A stretch of DNA of 64,000 nt, taken from contig WFSL01000002.1 in NCBI GenBank assembly GCA_015486015.1, positions 1 through 64,000 of the forward strand. The letters run 5' to 3'. A program made the translations under genes and the position numbers. The notes below the pieces were generated by a model that did not search any database, was not told where the DNA came from, and saw only the letters and a program-made list of their open reading frames with translations. How positions within the stretch are numbered: the first letter of the stretch is position 1; each line of letters starts with the position of its first letter. Below, piece after piece: positions 6,430 to 14,459 of the stretch. This DNA comes from Aquificota bacterium. GTDB taxonomy: Bacteria; Thermosulfidibacterota; Thermosulfidibacteria; Thermosulfidibacterales; B14-G1.

Positions 6430-6446
6430 GGATTAAGGATTAGGGG
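6430..6446. repeat. 17-bp inverted repeat, left copy
   Basis: GGATTAAGGATTAGGGG; its exact reverse complement is at 6878-6894. The pair brackets the IVP-type gene between rfbB and rfbC. Confidence 0.8.
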
Positions 6447-6479
6447 GCAAGGGCTGAACATCCCTTGATCCTTACCCCT

Positions 6480-6860
6480 TTAGCCCCTAATCCCCTTCAT
6501 CCCCTCCTTTCCCTTAAGGGACTGTATCAATCCATTGAGCATCTTGCTGACACTTTGGTATTCGGATTCCATCTCATCATACTTTGCAGAGTCTAGGTAC
6601 CCTAGCTCCCTTGCCAGGAACAGATGATAACGTGTTTCCTCCACCGAACCTCTTGCATGGTATAGAAATTGAAGATACTCCTTGGTTGTCTGTCGAGATT
6701 GGCCCTCGACGATGTTGGCGGGAACGGAAATTGCAGCTCGGCAGAGCTGATCTGCTAGACGAAACTTCTCTTCTTGAGGGAAAGCTGCGACAAGTTTGTA
6801 GGTCTTTAAAACCAACATATGAGCCTTTCGCCACACCTCTAGGTCTCTCCACGTCATCAT
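6480..6860 (-). CDS. Four-helix-bundle protein, 23S rRNA IVP family (second copy)
   Basis: 126 aa (ATG 6860 or 6857). Core motifs TWRDLEVWRKAHMLVLKTYK, FRLADQLCRAAISVPANIVE and FLYHARGSVEETRYHLFLAR. It matches the classical IVP consensus more closely than the first copy. It splits the rhamnose operon between rfbC and rfbB and is bracketed by an exact 17-bp inverted repeat whose right copy overlaps the 3' end of rfbC. The gene's own last codons (KGKEGMKGIRG) are inside repeat-like DNA. This suggests insertion as a cassette. Confidence 0.85.
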   Translation of the reverse strand: MMTWRDLEVWRKAHMLVLKTYKLVAAFPQEEKFRLADQLCRAAISVPANIVEGQSRQTTKEYLQFLYHARGSVEETRYHLFLARELGYLDSAKYDEMESEYQSVSKMLNGLIQSLKGKEGMKGIRG

Positions 6861-6877
6861 CTTCTTAATCCTTACAT

Positions 6878-6894
6878 CCCCTAATCCTTAATCC
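6878..6894. repeat. 17-bp inverted repeat, right copy
   Basis: CCCCTAATCCTTAATCC, exact inverse of 6430-6446. It covers the last codons and the stop of rfbC (6888). Confidence 0.8.
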
Positions 6895-7448
6895 TCATAC
6901 GTAAAGCCATTGTTCGCCTCGCGGAGCGGAGGCCATGCGGCGTCTTTAGGCGAGATGATGGGTCTCTCGATGGGCCATTCGATCCCTATTTCCGGATCGT
7001 TCCAGATAATGCCAGCTTCACAATCAGGAGCATACTCTTCGGTTACCTTGTAAACCACCTCAGCCACATCGCTGAGTACACAGAAGCCGTGGGCGAATCC
7101 TGGAGGTATATAGAGCATCCGCTTATTCTCTGCTGAGAGCCTCTCCCCCACCCATTTACCGTAAGTGGGTGATCTTTTACGGATATCCACCGCCACGTCG
7201 AAGATCTCTCCCACAATAGCCCGGAAAAGCTTTCCCTGGGCCTTCGGAGGTTTTTGGTAGTGGAGGCCCCTCAAGACCCCCTTGGCGGAGCGGGAATGGT
7301 TGTCCTGGACGAAGCGCTCCACAATGCCGAAAGCGGCAAAATCGGAGTACTTGTAGGTCTCCATGAAGAAACCACGTTTATCCTGAAAGATCATAGGCTC
7401 GACTAATACAACATCCGGGATCTCAAGTCTTTTGAATCGGAAGGGCAT
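6888..7448 (-). CDS. rfbC: dTDP-4-dehydrorhamnose 3,5-epimerase
   Basis: 186 aa, normal length. RmlC cupin: PMIFQDKRGFFMETYKYSDF, FVQDNHSRSAKGVLRGLHYQ (catalytic His in LRGLHYQ), DVAVDIRKRSPTYGKWVG, MLYIPPGFAHGFCVLSD (substrate-binding Tyr/His). It converts dTDP-4-keto-6-deoxyglucose to the rhamno epimer. The start overlaps the rfbA stop (TAATG), so it is translationally coupled. Its C-terminal codons lie in the 17-bp inverted repeat. Confidence 0.95.
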   Translation of the reverse strand: MPFRFKRLEIPDVVLVEPMIFQDKRGFFMETYKYSDFAAFGIVERFVQDNHSRSAKGVLRGLHYQKPPKAQGKLFRAIVGEIFDVAVDIRKRSPTYGKWVGERLSAENKRMLYIPPGFAHGFCVLSDVAEVVYKVTEEYAPDCEAGIIWNDPEIGIEWPIERPIISPKDAAWPPLREANNGFTYED

Positions 7449-8512
7449 TACAGTAATACCTCCGCATCGTCACCCACCATCAGGCGCAGCGCTTGGCTGT
7501 TCCGTCTCTCTTTGGAGACAACAGCATTCCGGCCAATTACGCTGTCTTCCAATCGCTCTATTTCGGCAATTTTTGCGTCATCCAGGATCACTGAATGCTC
7601 CAAGGCCGCATTTTCTATGATGCAACCGTTACCAACACTCGTATAAGGGCCGATGAAGGAGTTCTTAACCATGGCTCCTTCCCCGATAACTACAGGCCCG
7701 CGAATGGTGCTCTCCTTAACTTGGGCGCCTTTGGCCAAAGATACGCGCCCTACCACCTTGCTTTCCTCATCGATCTCCCCCTGTAAATCCTCTTTGATAA
7801 GCTCATCCAGCACCACCCGGTTGGCCTCCAACAAATCGTCCTTCTTTCCCGTATCGAGCCACCACCGCTTTAAGATGTAGCTTTTTACGCTTTTCCCTTT
7901 CTCAAGGAGCCTCTGGATCGCATCGGTGATCTCGAGTTCCCCCCGCCAGGAGGGCTCGATCTCCGAGATCGCCTTGTGGATGGCGGGCGAGAAGAGGTAG
8001 ATGCCAACAAGGGCCAAATTTGACGGAGGTTCTTTGGGCTTTTCAACGAGGAAACGCACCCTTCCCGTTTCATCCACAGCCGCAACTCCGAACATCTTCG
8101 GGTCCTCTACTTCCTTTAAAAGGATCATTGTTTCCACATCGCTTTGCTTGAACTCTTCCACAAAGGGCACAATGCTTTCCCCGATCAGGTTGTCCCCGAG
8201 GTACATCAGGAAGGGTTCATCATTAAGGAAATCCTGTGCCACTTTCACAGCATGGGCAAGGCCTTTGGGTTCCTCTTGGAGGATGAAGGTGAAAGCGAAT
8301 CCCCAAGGGTTTGCCGAGAGCGCCTCCTTGATCTGCTCACCTGTTTCTGGGGCGATGATCACCCCGACCTCTTTTATCCCTGTGCTGTGGATTTGGCCCA
8401 TCACGTAATGCAATATCGGTTGATTGGCAACAGGGACAAGTTGTTTGGGAATGGTATAGGTCAGAGGGCGTAGCCTTGTGCCCTTACCCCCGCAGAGAAC
8501 CAACGCCTTCAT
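7448..8512 (-). CDS. rfbA: Glucose-1-phosphate thymidylyltransferase, long form
   Basis: 354 aa, the long RmlA form with a C-terminal left-handed beta-helix, common in archaea and deep bacteria, rather than the 290-aa enterobacterial form. The nucleotidyltransferase signature LCGGKGTRLRPLTYTIPKQL is at residues 7-26, with EEPKGLAHAV, YLGDNLI (metal-binding Asp) and FLVEKPKEPPS following. Hexapeptide-type repeats start at about residue 240. First committed step to dTDP-rhamnose. The start overlaps the rfbD stop (ATGA). Confidence 0.95.
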   Translation of the reverse strand: MKALVLCGGKGTRLRPLTYTIPKQLVPVANQPILHYVMGQIHSTGIKEVGVIIAPETGEQIKEALSANPWGFAFTFILQEEPKGLAHAVKVAQDFLNDEPFLMYLGDNLIGESIVPFVEEFKQSDVETMILLKEVEDPKMFGVAAVDETGRVRFLVEKPKEPPSNLALVGIYLFSPAIHKAISEIEPSWRGELEITDAIQRLLEKGKSVKSYILKRWWLDTGKKDDLLEANRVVLDELIKEDLQGEIDEESKVVGRVSLAKGAQVKESTIRGPVVIGEGAMVKNSFIGPYTSVGNGCIIENAALEHSVILDDAKIAEIERLEDSVIGRNAVVSKERRNSQALRLMVGDDAEVLL

Positions 8513-9447
8513 TCTTCAATCGCCTCCCTGATCCTTCGGATTTGGGCTGAAAGCGACTCCTCCCAATGAGGCATAATATCTAACCCCTGGACTTTGAGCA
8601 TGAAATTCTCCAGGACGGAGTTGGCCGGGCGTTTCGCCGGAGTGGGAAACTCGGCACTGGTCACCGGCTTTATAGTGATAGGCCTTAGATCTTGGGTCTT
8701 AGGGACTAGGTGAACGGAACTCGGGCCATCTTCCGCCTCATAGCCGGCACATTTGAAGATCGCTAAGGCAAACTCGTACCGTGTGCAGCTTCCCTGGGAG
8801 GTGCAGTGGTAGAGCCCGTAATAATCTGTCTCGATCAATGACTTGATCTGATGGGCAACATCTCCCACAAAGGTGGGAGTACCCCGTTGATCGCTGACCA
8901 CGCGTATTTCCTCCCTTTCTTTGGCTAACTTGAGCATGGTCTTGACGAAGTTCTTCCTGCGGGAGCTATATAGCCAGGCTACCCTAAGGATGAAAGAACG
9001 GGGATTCTGTTCCCTGACTGTTTGTTCTCCCACGAGCTTCGACCATCCGTAGATACTCAGGGGATGTGGGGGGTCATACTCCACATATGGACCGTCTTTG
9101 CGCCCATCGAAAATGTAATCGGTACTGATATGCACGAGCTTTGCCCCTGCCTCCCGGGCCGCGATGGCCACGTTCCTCGCCCCGACAGCGTTGACGTGAA
9201 AGGCCATTTCCCTATTGCTCTCACATCCATCCACATCGGTGTAAGCAGCCGTATTCACGATGGCTTCCGGTTTTATTTGCCGCACCAATGTAAGAACCTG
9301 GGACAAGTCTGTGATATCTGCCTCGTGGCGAGTTGCTGAAAAGATTTCATGATTATCCCGCAAGGCGTTACAGACTTCGGATCCAAGTTGCCCGGCTGCT
9401 CCTATAACTAAAACTCGCAAATCTTCTCCCTTCGGCCTTCGCTTCAC
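8509..9447 (-). CDS. rfbD: dTDP-4-dehydrorhamnose reductase
   Basis: 312 aa. RmlD features: VLVIGAAGQLGSEV, NTAAYTDVDGCE, STDYIFDG, YGWSKLVGE (Tyr-x3-Lys), RVAWLYS and RGTPTFVGD. About ten extra residues (VPKTQDLRPITI) near residue 255, DNA 8680-8712, resemble the repeat-derived inserts in rfbB. The initiation codon is uncertain: GTG 9447, or TTG 9420 just before RVLVIGAAG with GGGAGAA upstream. Catalyses the last step of dTDP-L-rhamnose synthesis and heads the rfbDACB unit. Confidence 0.93.
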   Translation of the reverse strand: MKRRPKGEDLRVLVIGAAGQLGSEVCNALRDNHEIFSATRHEADITDLSQVLTLVRQIKPEAIVNTAAYTDVDGCESNREMAFHVNAVGARNVAIAAREAGAKLVHISTDYIFDGRKDGPYVEYDPPHPLSIYGWSKLVGEQTVREQNPRSFILRVAWLYSSRRKNFVKTMLKLAKEREEIRVVSDQRGTPTFVGDVAHQIKSLIETDYYGLYHCTSQGSCTRYEFALAIFKCAGYEAEDGPSSVHLVPKTQDLRPITIKPVTSAEFPTPAKRPANSVLENFMLKVQGLDIMPHWEESLSAQIRRIREAIEE

Positions 9448-9451
9448 ATGC

Positions 9452-9506
9452 GGATTCCTTTACCAGCTTTATGGCATCCATAAGGACCACGGGGGTATCG
9501 GAGCCC
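9452..9506 (-). pseudogene. Short fragment of a nucleotide-sugar epimerase gene
   Basis: Eighteen codons read GSDTPVVLMDAIKLVKES, nearly identical to GSDTPVVLMDAIRLVEEL in the intact epimerase (DNA about 18071-18125), and the DNA also matches over some 45 bp. It sits just before rfbD. It looks like a recombination scar left by a lost paralogue. Confidence 0.65.
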
Positions 9507-9568
9507 TGATGACTTTGTGGATGGAGGAAGGGCGGGAAGCTGATGGTTGATAGCTCATGGCTCTCCGA

Positions 9569-11533
9569 TTAGAAGATGATCTTCTCCAAATATCTTAGCA
9601 CTTTCCCCACTGCTTCTTCCACGGTAAGTTCATGCGTCTTGACATGCACCTCTGGAGCTTCTGGCGACTCGTAGGGAGAATCAATCCCAGTAAAGTCTTT
9701 GATCTCTCCTCTTTCAGCCTTTTGATATAAACCTTTAGGATCTCTCCTCTTACACACGTCTATCGGTGCATCAACAAAAACCTCAACAAACTCGTTATCT
9801 TTTACCAAACTTCTGGCATAATCCCGGCCTTCCTTAAAAGGAGATATGAAAGCAGTAATAACAACAAGTCCTGCATCCACAAACAACCTGCAAACCTCAG
9901 CAATCCTCCTGATATTCTCTACTCTGTCTTCTTTTGAAAACCCTAAATCTCTGTTGAGTCCATGTCTGACATTATCTCCATCCAATAGATACGTGTGCAC
10001 TCCCATTCTATTCAGAGTAACCTCAAGCTCGTTTGCAATAGTAGACTTTCCCGACCCGCTCAGGCCTGTAAGCCAGACCACGCATGGTTTATGCCCCTTT
10101 AATCTTTCTCTATCCACTTTTCTCAGTTTGTGCTCATAACAAAGAATATGTTTGCTCTTGCTCTTGGCAGAAATCAATCCCACACCTGCTGTATTATTGG
10201 TAATCCTGTCTATAAATATAAGGCCTCCTATGTACCTGTTATTCCAATATTTGTCGAAGGGAATGGACCTTGATAATGTGAGCTTGCAATATGCTATTTC
10301 ATTCATGTGAACTTCCTTCGACTTCTGCCTTTCTAATGTATTCACGTTTATCTTGTAATAGATATCTTCAACGTATCCTGTTAGTTTTGTGGTTGCCCTC
10401 TTCAGATCGTAAATTTTGTTTAATTTTAAAGGTTCCTCGTGCATCCAGACGACAAAAATATCAAAGGAATCGGACATGTCGGGAAGAGCATCACCTTTCA
10501 CAATTACATCTCCTCGAGCAATGTCTACCTCGTCTTCGGTAAGTAAAGTCACCATCATGGGAGCAACAGATCTACTAACGGTGGCAATAGAATCCAGCGA
10601 CGGTTTATCGTTAATTTCTTTACGGCAAACGGGAGGAATGATCTTTCTCACACGAGTCTTTACCTTTGATGGCAGGACCACTATCTCGTCTCCCTCACTC
10701 ACCTCACCGGAGACTATCATGCCGCAGTATCCTCTAAAATCCTGGTTTGGACGATTAACATATTGAACAGGAAAGCGGAAAGGCTTATTATCATAGTTTG
10801 TATTATTAACCTTAACCTCTTCCAAGTATTCCAGCAATGTCTTCCCGCTATACCAAGACATATTCCTGCTTCTATGAACAACATTGTCCCCTTTTAGGGC
10901 TGATATGGGGACAAAAAAGAGATTATCTAAAAAGAATATTCCCCTTTCACGCTTTCTTAAATCGCCACTATCATCATGGAATTGGGGGAATTTATTGTGT
11001 ATCTCCATGATTAGTTCTTTGTAGTCTTCCTTTATTTTCTCGAATACCTCTTCGCTATAATCCACCAAGTCCATCTTGTTCACTGCGACTATTATGCTCC
11101 TTATACCCAGAAGAGTTATAATAAAAGTGTGTCTTTTGGTCTGGGTAAGTACACCGTTTCTTGCATCTATTAGGATAACAGCCAAGTCCGCATTCGATGC
11201 TCCCGTGGCCATGTTTCTTGTGTATTGCTCATGTCCGGGAGTGTCCGCCACAATGAATTTGCGCTTTTCAGTAGTAAAATACCTGTAGGCAACATCTATT
11301 GTAATTCCCTGTTCCCTCTCAGCTTGCAGACCATCGATCAGCAAAGAGAAATCTATCTCATCCTCTGTTCTCTTATATTTAGCCTCGGATTTGAGAGCCA
11401 TCAATTGATCTTCAAATACAAGATTGGTGTCGAAAAGCAGGCGCCCGATCATAGTGCTCTTGCCATCGTCAACGCTGCCGCAAGTGATGAATCGCAGGAG
11501 CTCCTTGTTTAGATGTTTGTGAAGAAATTCCAT
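9569..11533 (-). CDS. cysNC: Sulfate adenylyltransferase large subunit fused to adenylylsulfate kinase (CysN-CysC / NodQ type)
   Basis: 654 aa from the ATG at 11533, which has an AGGAG site; 11557 is an alternative. The N-terminal EF-Tu-like GTPase has FITCGSVDDGKSTMIGRLL, DTPGHEQYTRNMATGAS and NKMD. The APS kinase domain starts at about residue 470 with VVWLTGLSGSGKSTIANELE (Walker A) and includes DGDNVRHGLNRDLGF. With CysD it makes APS, and the kinase domain converts it to PAPS. The location inside a polysaccharide cluster, with no cysH or sulfite reductase nearby, favours PAPS supply for sulfation, as for rhizobial NodPQ. Confidence 0.95.
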   Translation of the reverse strand: MEFLHKHLNKELLRFITCGSVDDGKSTMIGRLLFDTNLVFEDQLMALKSEAKYKRTEDEIDFSLLIDGLQAEREQGITIDVAYRYFTTEKRKFIVADTPGHEQYTRNMATGASNADLAVILIDARNGVLTQTKRHTFIITLLGIRSIIVAVNKMDLVDYSEEVFEKIKEDYKELIMEIHNKFPQFHDDSGDLRKRERGIFFLDNLFFVPISALKGDNVVHRSRNMSWYSGKTLLEYLEEVKVNNTNYDNKPFRFPVQYVNRPNQDFRGYCGMIVSGEVSEGDEIVVLPSKVKTRVRKIIPPVCRKEINDKPSLDSIATVSRSVAPMMVTLLTEDEVDIARGDVIVKGDALPDMSDSFDIFVVWMHEEPLKLNKIYDLKRATTKLTGYVEDIYYKINVNTLERQKSKEVHMNEIAYCKLTLSRSIPFDKYWNNRYIGGLIFIDRITNNTAGVGLISAKSKSKHILCYEHKLRKVDRERLKGHKPCVVWLTGLSGSGKSTIANELEVTLNRMGVHTYLLDGDNVRHGLNRDLGFSKEDRVENIRRIAEVCRLFVDAGLVVITAFISPFKEGRDYARSLVKDNEFVEVFVDAPIDVCKRRDPKGLYQKAERGEIKDFTGIDSPYESPEAPEVHVKTHELTVEEAVGKVLRYLEKIIF

Positions 11534-11566
11534 TATCTCCTGCCTGCAATCCAACATCTTACATCC

Positions 11567-12475
11567 TCAAAAGTAGCCCTCTACCTTCTTTTTTTCCATA
11601 CTTCCCACCTGATCATAATCTATCAACCTTCCTTGCCTCTCCGAGTACTTTGTAAGCAAGGTTTCCTTTATTATCTCAGGCACGGAAGAGGCCTCAGATC
11701 TAATTGCACCTGTTAAAGGGTAGCATCCTAATGTTCTAAACCTGACGGTCTCCAGTCTGGATTTTCTGCGTAACTCTTCGGGAACTCTGTCATCATCTAT
11801 TAATATTAACGTCCCATTATAGTCGACAACCGGTCGCTCCTTGGCAAAGTACAGTGGGACAATTGGTATGTTCTCCAGGTATATGTAGAGCCAGATATCA
11901 AGTTCTGTCCAATTTGACAGAGGGAAAACCCTTATGCTTTCTCCCTTGTTTTTCTGGCAGTTATAAACATTCCACAATTCTGGTCTTTGATTCTTAGGGT
12001 CCCATTGGTGTTTTCTGTCCCGGAAGGAAAAGACTCTCTCTTTAGCCCTCGATTTCTCTTCGTCCCTTCGTGCTCCTCCAAGAACTACATCAAATTTGTA
12101 TTTGTCCAATGCTTTCTTAAGTGCTTCTGTTTTCATAATATCTGTGTGAACTTTGCTTCCATGGACAAAAGGATTAATCCCTTTTTTGATGCCCTCCTCG
12201 TTGATGTAAACTATCAAGTCTAATCCCAGTTCTCTTGTTCTCCTATCACGAAACTCTATCATCTCGCTGAATTTCCACGTCGTATCGATGTGCATAAGAG
12301 GAAAAGGAGGTTTGGAAGGGTAGAAAGCTTTCATGGCAAGATGGAGCATTACAGACGAATCCTTCCCTATCGAATACAACAATACAGGATTTTCTGCTTC
12401 TGCCACAGCCTCGCGTATGATATAAATGCTCTCTGCTTCAAGAAGCTTTAGATGAGTCATTCTATCATCCATCAC
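11567..12475 (-). CDS. cysD: Sulfate adenylyltransferase small subunit
   Basis: 302 aa, standard length. PAPS-reductase-like PP-loop: [20 protein letters not shown] (SxGxDSS). Other conserved blocks are [52 protein letters not shown] and the C-terminal [10 protein letters not shown]. It adenylylates sulfate with ATP, driven by the CysN GTPase encoded 33 nt downstream. No promoter is clear; the REP-like hairpin copy 3 lies upstream. Confidence 0.96.
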   Translation of the reverse strand: MMDDRMTHLKLLEAESIYIIREAVAEAENPVLLYSIGKDSSVMLHLAMKAFYPSKPPFPLMHIDTTWKFSEMIEFRDRRTRELGLDLIVYINEEGIKKGINPFVHGSKVHTDIMKTEALKKALDKYKFDVVLGGARRDEEKSRAKERVFSFRDRKHQWDPKNQRPELWNVYNCQKNKGESIRVFPLSNWTELDIWLYIYLENIPIVPLYFAKERPVVDYNGTLILIDDDRVPEELRRKSRLETVRFRTLGCYPLTGAIRSEASSVPEIIKETLLTKYSERQGRLIDYDQVGSMEKKKVEGYF

Positions 12476-12514
12476 AACACAACCTCGTTTTTACAATAGC
12501 CTGAGAATGCTCAT

Positions 12515-12540
12515 GGTGTCAGGTCTCAACATTTGACATG
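12515..12540. repeat. REP-like 26-bp hairpin repeat, copy 3
   Basis: Identical to copies at 2633 and 4991, followed by GTTTATCTG/GTCTGTCTG/GTTGGTTTG units to about 12593. Confidence 0.75.
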
Positions 12541-12598
12541 TCTGGTTTATCTGGTCTGTCTGGTTGGTTTGATCCATCTGGTCGGTTTGGTCATGAGA

Positions 12599-13062
12599 TT
12601 ACTCCATAACACCTTTAAAGAATCTTACAATGTCAAATTGGAATTTATGGTAAGCTACATCAATATTTATAACCAACGGCTTCACCTTAGCCCAGTCTAT
12701 CTCAAAGGTATACGAATGTCTGAAGAAGTGGCCAAATAAGGCTCAAGGGTTTTCACCGTGTCATGATGCAATACAGCAGGTCGAATCCCTCCTATCTCTT
12801 TCTCCATCCGTCTCAACAGAACCCTATGCCAGCTTCCTCCCATAGGCACACCCTGATCCACCTCTTCCGCTATACGTTTTAAAATGTTTTCCACTCCATT
12901 GTAGAAACTGTGAAGCAAAGCACCAAATGCAGCCTTATTCCTGAACGATGGCTCCGAAGTCCCTATCTCCTTGCGCAACTCTCTAATCTTAGACACGACT
13001 CTCTCAAGATTAGCAAGGTCAGATTCAACCTCTACTTTGAGCAAAGGATTAAGAGGACTCAT
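12599..13062 (-). pseudogene. hepT: HepT-type HEPN ribonuclease, frameshifted near its active site
   Basis: The start at 13062 overlaps the MntA gene. The first 115 codons match HepT-like HEPN proteins (LHSFYNGVENILKRIAEEVD, WHRVLLRRMEKEI, RPAVLHHDTVKTLEPYL). At about 12735 the frame shifts by one base. The continuation in the neighbouring frame is the expected C-terminus, FGHFFRHSYTFEIDW then KVKPLV to the TAA at 12599, holding the R-x-x-x-H/RHSY catalytic segment. As sequenced, the product ends without it. Confidence 0.75.
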
Positions 13063-13324
13063 AGACTGTTATTCCTTCCCTCTCTATACGGGCTCGGAGA
13101 CTTCCTCTGGCCTCTTTAAGATCCACAATGTCCACGTCCCTACCTAACTCCAAAAGAATCTCGCCCAAGGCATGAAAGAAATCCTCCGGAGCCAATCCCT
13201 CACAAGCTATGTCGATATCGGAAAACCCATGGGCGCTACCCCTTGCACAGGAGCTAAACAGAATCACCCTCCGGACCCCATAGCCCTTTAAGATCTCTAT
13301 CGCCTTTTTTAGGTCTGTATCCAT
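13049..13324 (-). CDS. mntA: MntA-type minimal nucleotidyltransferase antitoxin
   Basis: 91 aa. The nucleotidyltransferase motif is VILFSSCARGSAHGFSDIDI (G/S-S-x9-11-DxD), followed by the third acidic position in GRDVDIVDL. In characterised MntA-HepT pairs this enzyme AMPylates the HEPN toxin near its active site. It overlaps the hepT start by 14 nt. A TATAAG box 8 nt upstream of the ATG and the absence of a Shine-Dalgarno hint at a leaderless message. Confidence 0.85.
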   Translation of the reverse strand: MDTDLKKAIEILKGYGVRRVILFSSCARGSAHGFSDIDIACEGLAPEDFFHALGEILLELGRDVDIVDLKEARGSLRARIEREGITVYESS

Positions 13325-13344
13325 GCTTTTATCTTATAACATTT

Positions 13345-13455
13345 CTCTGCGTTAGTCGCGTTAATTGAGTTCATAGCGTCGATCTATTCTGTCTGGTCGG
13401 CAAGATAGCGAGACAAGCATGGCACGCAAGGAAAGGCGGGAAACGCAAGAAGGAC
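13345..13455. repeat. 9-bp-period repeats
   Basis: GCGTTAGTC, GCGTTAATT, GAGTTCATA, then GTCTGG and GCGAGACAA/GCGGGAAAC units, with the same mixture and order as elsewhere in the first 16 kb. Confidence 0.65.
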
Positions 13456-13510
13456 ATGGTTGGCACCTCCTCTTTAAGCCTCCGAATTAAATACTTTAGA
13501 GGAAACACCC

Positions 13511-13705
13511 TCAGGCATAAGCCAGTTTTCCCCTTGGCTCAGGAATGTCCCTTCCAAGCTCCTTGTCTGTCTCAATCCACTCCTCTATGACACGCTGGGC
13601 ATTTCTTATAGCCTCTTCATGGGTAGTGCCATCGGCCATACAGCCGGGAAGCTCTGGAACCTCAACGATGAATCTTTCGTCCTCATTGCTCCAGTAAATA
13701 ACCAT
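13511..13705 (-). CDS. HicB-like protein, orphan
   Basis: 64 aa. A HicB/UPF0150 half-fold: IYWSNEDERFIVEVPELPGC, MADGTTHEEAIRNAQRVIEE (consensus elPGc.a.GdTpeEAl.na.eai). It is shorter than DNA-binding HicB proteins and no hicA is adjacent. It probably once belonged to a TA pair or acts alone. Confidence 0.75.
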   Translation of the reverse strand: MVIYWSNEDERFIVEVPELPGCMADGTTHEEAIRNAQRVIEEWIETDKELGRDIPEPRGKLAYA

Positions 13706-13727
13706 CTCGTAAAGTACGGTCAGGGGA

Positions 13728-13947
13728 TCAACCCTGTGAAACCGTCTCTGTCTGCAATGTGACGCTGACCTCTCCGGGCTGGATTAGACGCCGGATGGAG
13801 GCGTGAAGGAACTCTACACTGACCGGCTCCCCATCCTCACCATAGCTGACAATCACACCCCCCCGGTTCCTCCACAGCATCCATAGGAGGGTCATCTCGA
13901 AGCACAAATATCAGCACATCAGCCTCTGGATCATACCGAACTCTCAT
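13728..13947 (-). pseudogene. DUF2283 protein, frameshifted in a G7 run
   Basis: ATG at 13947. It reads MRVRYDPEADVLIFVL, a DUF2283 start, up to EEPGG, where a run of seven G (13858-13864 on the minus strand) shifts the frame. Dropping one G restores VIVSYGEDGEPVSVEFLHAS and a 72-aa protein ending at 13728. DUF2283 genes usually follow DUF4258 genes, as here. Confidence 0.75.
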
Positions 13948-14128
13948 CCGATTCCTCCTTCCAATATTTATCCACCCTGCTTGTCCAATAGACAGTAATA
14001 ATTCTATACCCCTCTGCTGTCTTAATAAAGGGGACTCTCAGCAAACCACCTTCTCTCCTTGCCTGGACTACTAAAGTGTCTTGTCCAAATAATTCTTCCG
14101 ACTTTGACAGTTTGATTTTGAAACTCCT
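13931..14128 (-). pseudogene. DUF4258-like toxin, C-terminal part
   Basis: Last 65 codons of a longer frame: FKIKLSKSEELFGQDTLVVQ, LLRVPFIKTAEGYRIITVYW, TSRVDKYWKE. Such endings are found in DUF4258/BrnT-like proteins encoded before DUF2283 genes. The start codon of DUF2283 lies inside its last codons. Its N-terminal part has been replaced by transposase sequence. Confidence 0.6.
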
Positions 14129-14149
14129 TCTCTTTAAAAGAGTTATGGG

Positions 14150-14371
14150 AACAGGCCACACCTCCTGGGGTACCTTCCCCTGGAGGTTGCCCATTCTATG
14201 AAGCCAACATCTGATCCTTACGCTCCTGGGAAACACTGCCTCTATGGCCCTTATGAGTCCAGGTGCACCATCAGAGGTGACAGCCACAGGAGTCCCCATT
14301 CCTCTGTCTACCGTGTCCTTTAAGAAATCCAGCCAGCTCCCATAGCTCTCCTTGTTGCCCAACCCCAAACT
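14150..14371 (-). mobile_element. IS256-family transposase fragment
   Basis: About 73 codons match the centre of IS256/Mutator transposases: LGLGNKESYGSWLDFLKD, TSDGAPGLIRAIEAVFPRS (second DDE Asp), RCWLHRMGNLQGKVPQEVW (C-x2-H-x3-N pattern). Both ends are missing; it is joined in frame to the DUF4258 tail and preceded by a glycosyltransferase start. A dead IS relic. Confidence 0.8.
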
Positions 14372-14459
14372 GGACTTACCTTCTTTTAGTGGACAATTCG
14401 CTGTTTTGGCTCCTAAGTCCCTTCCCGGCATTTAGCGCTGCAACAAACATAGAGCGACC

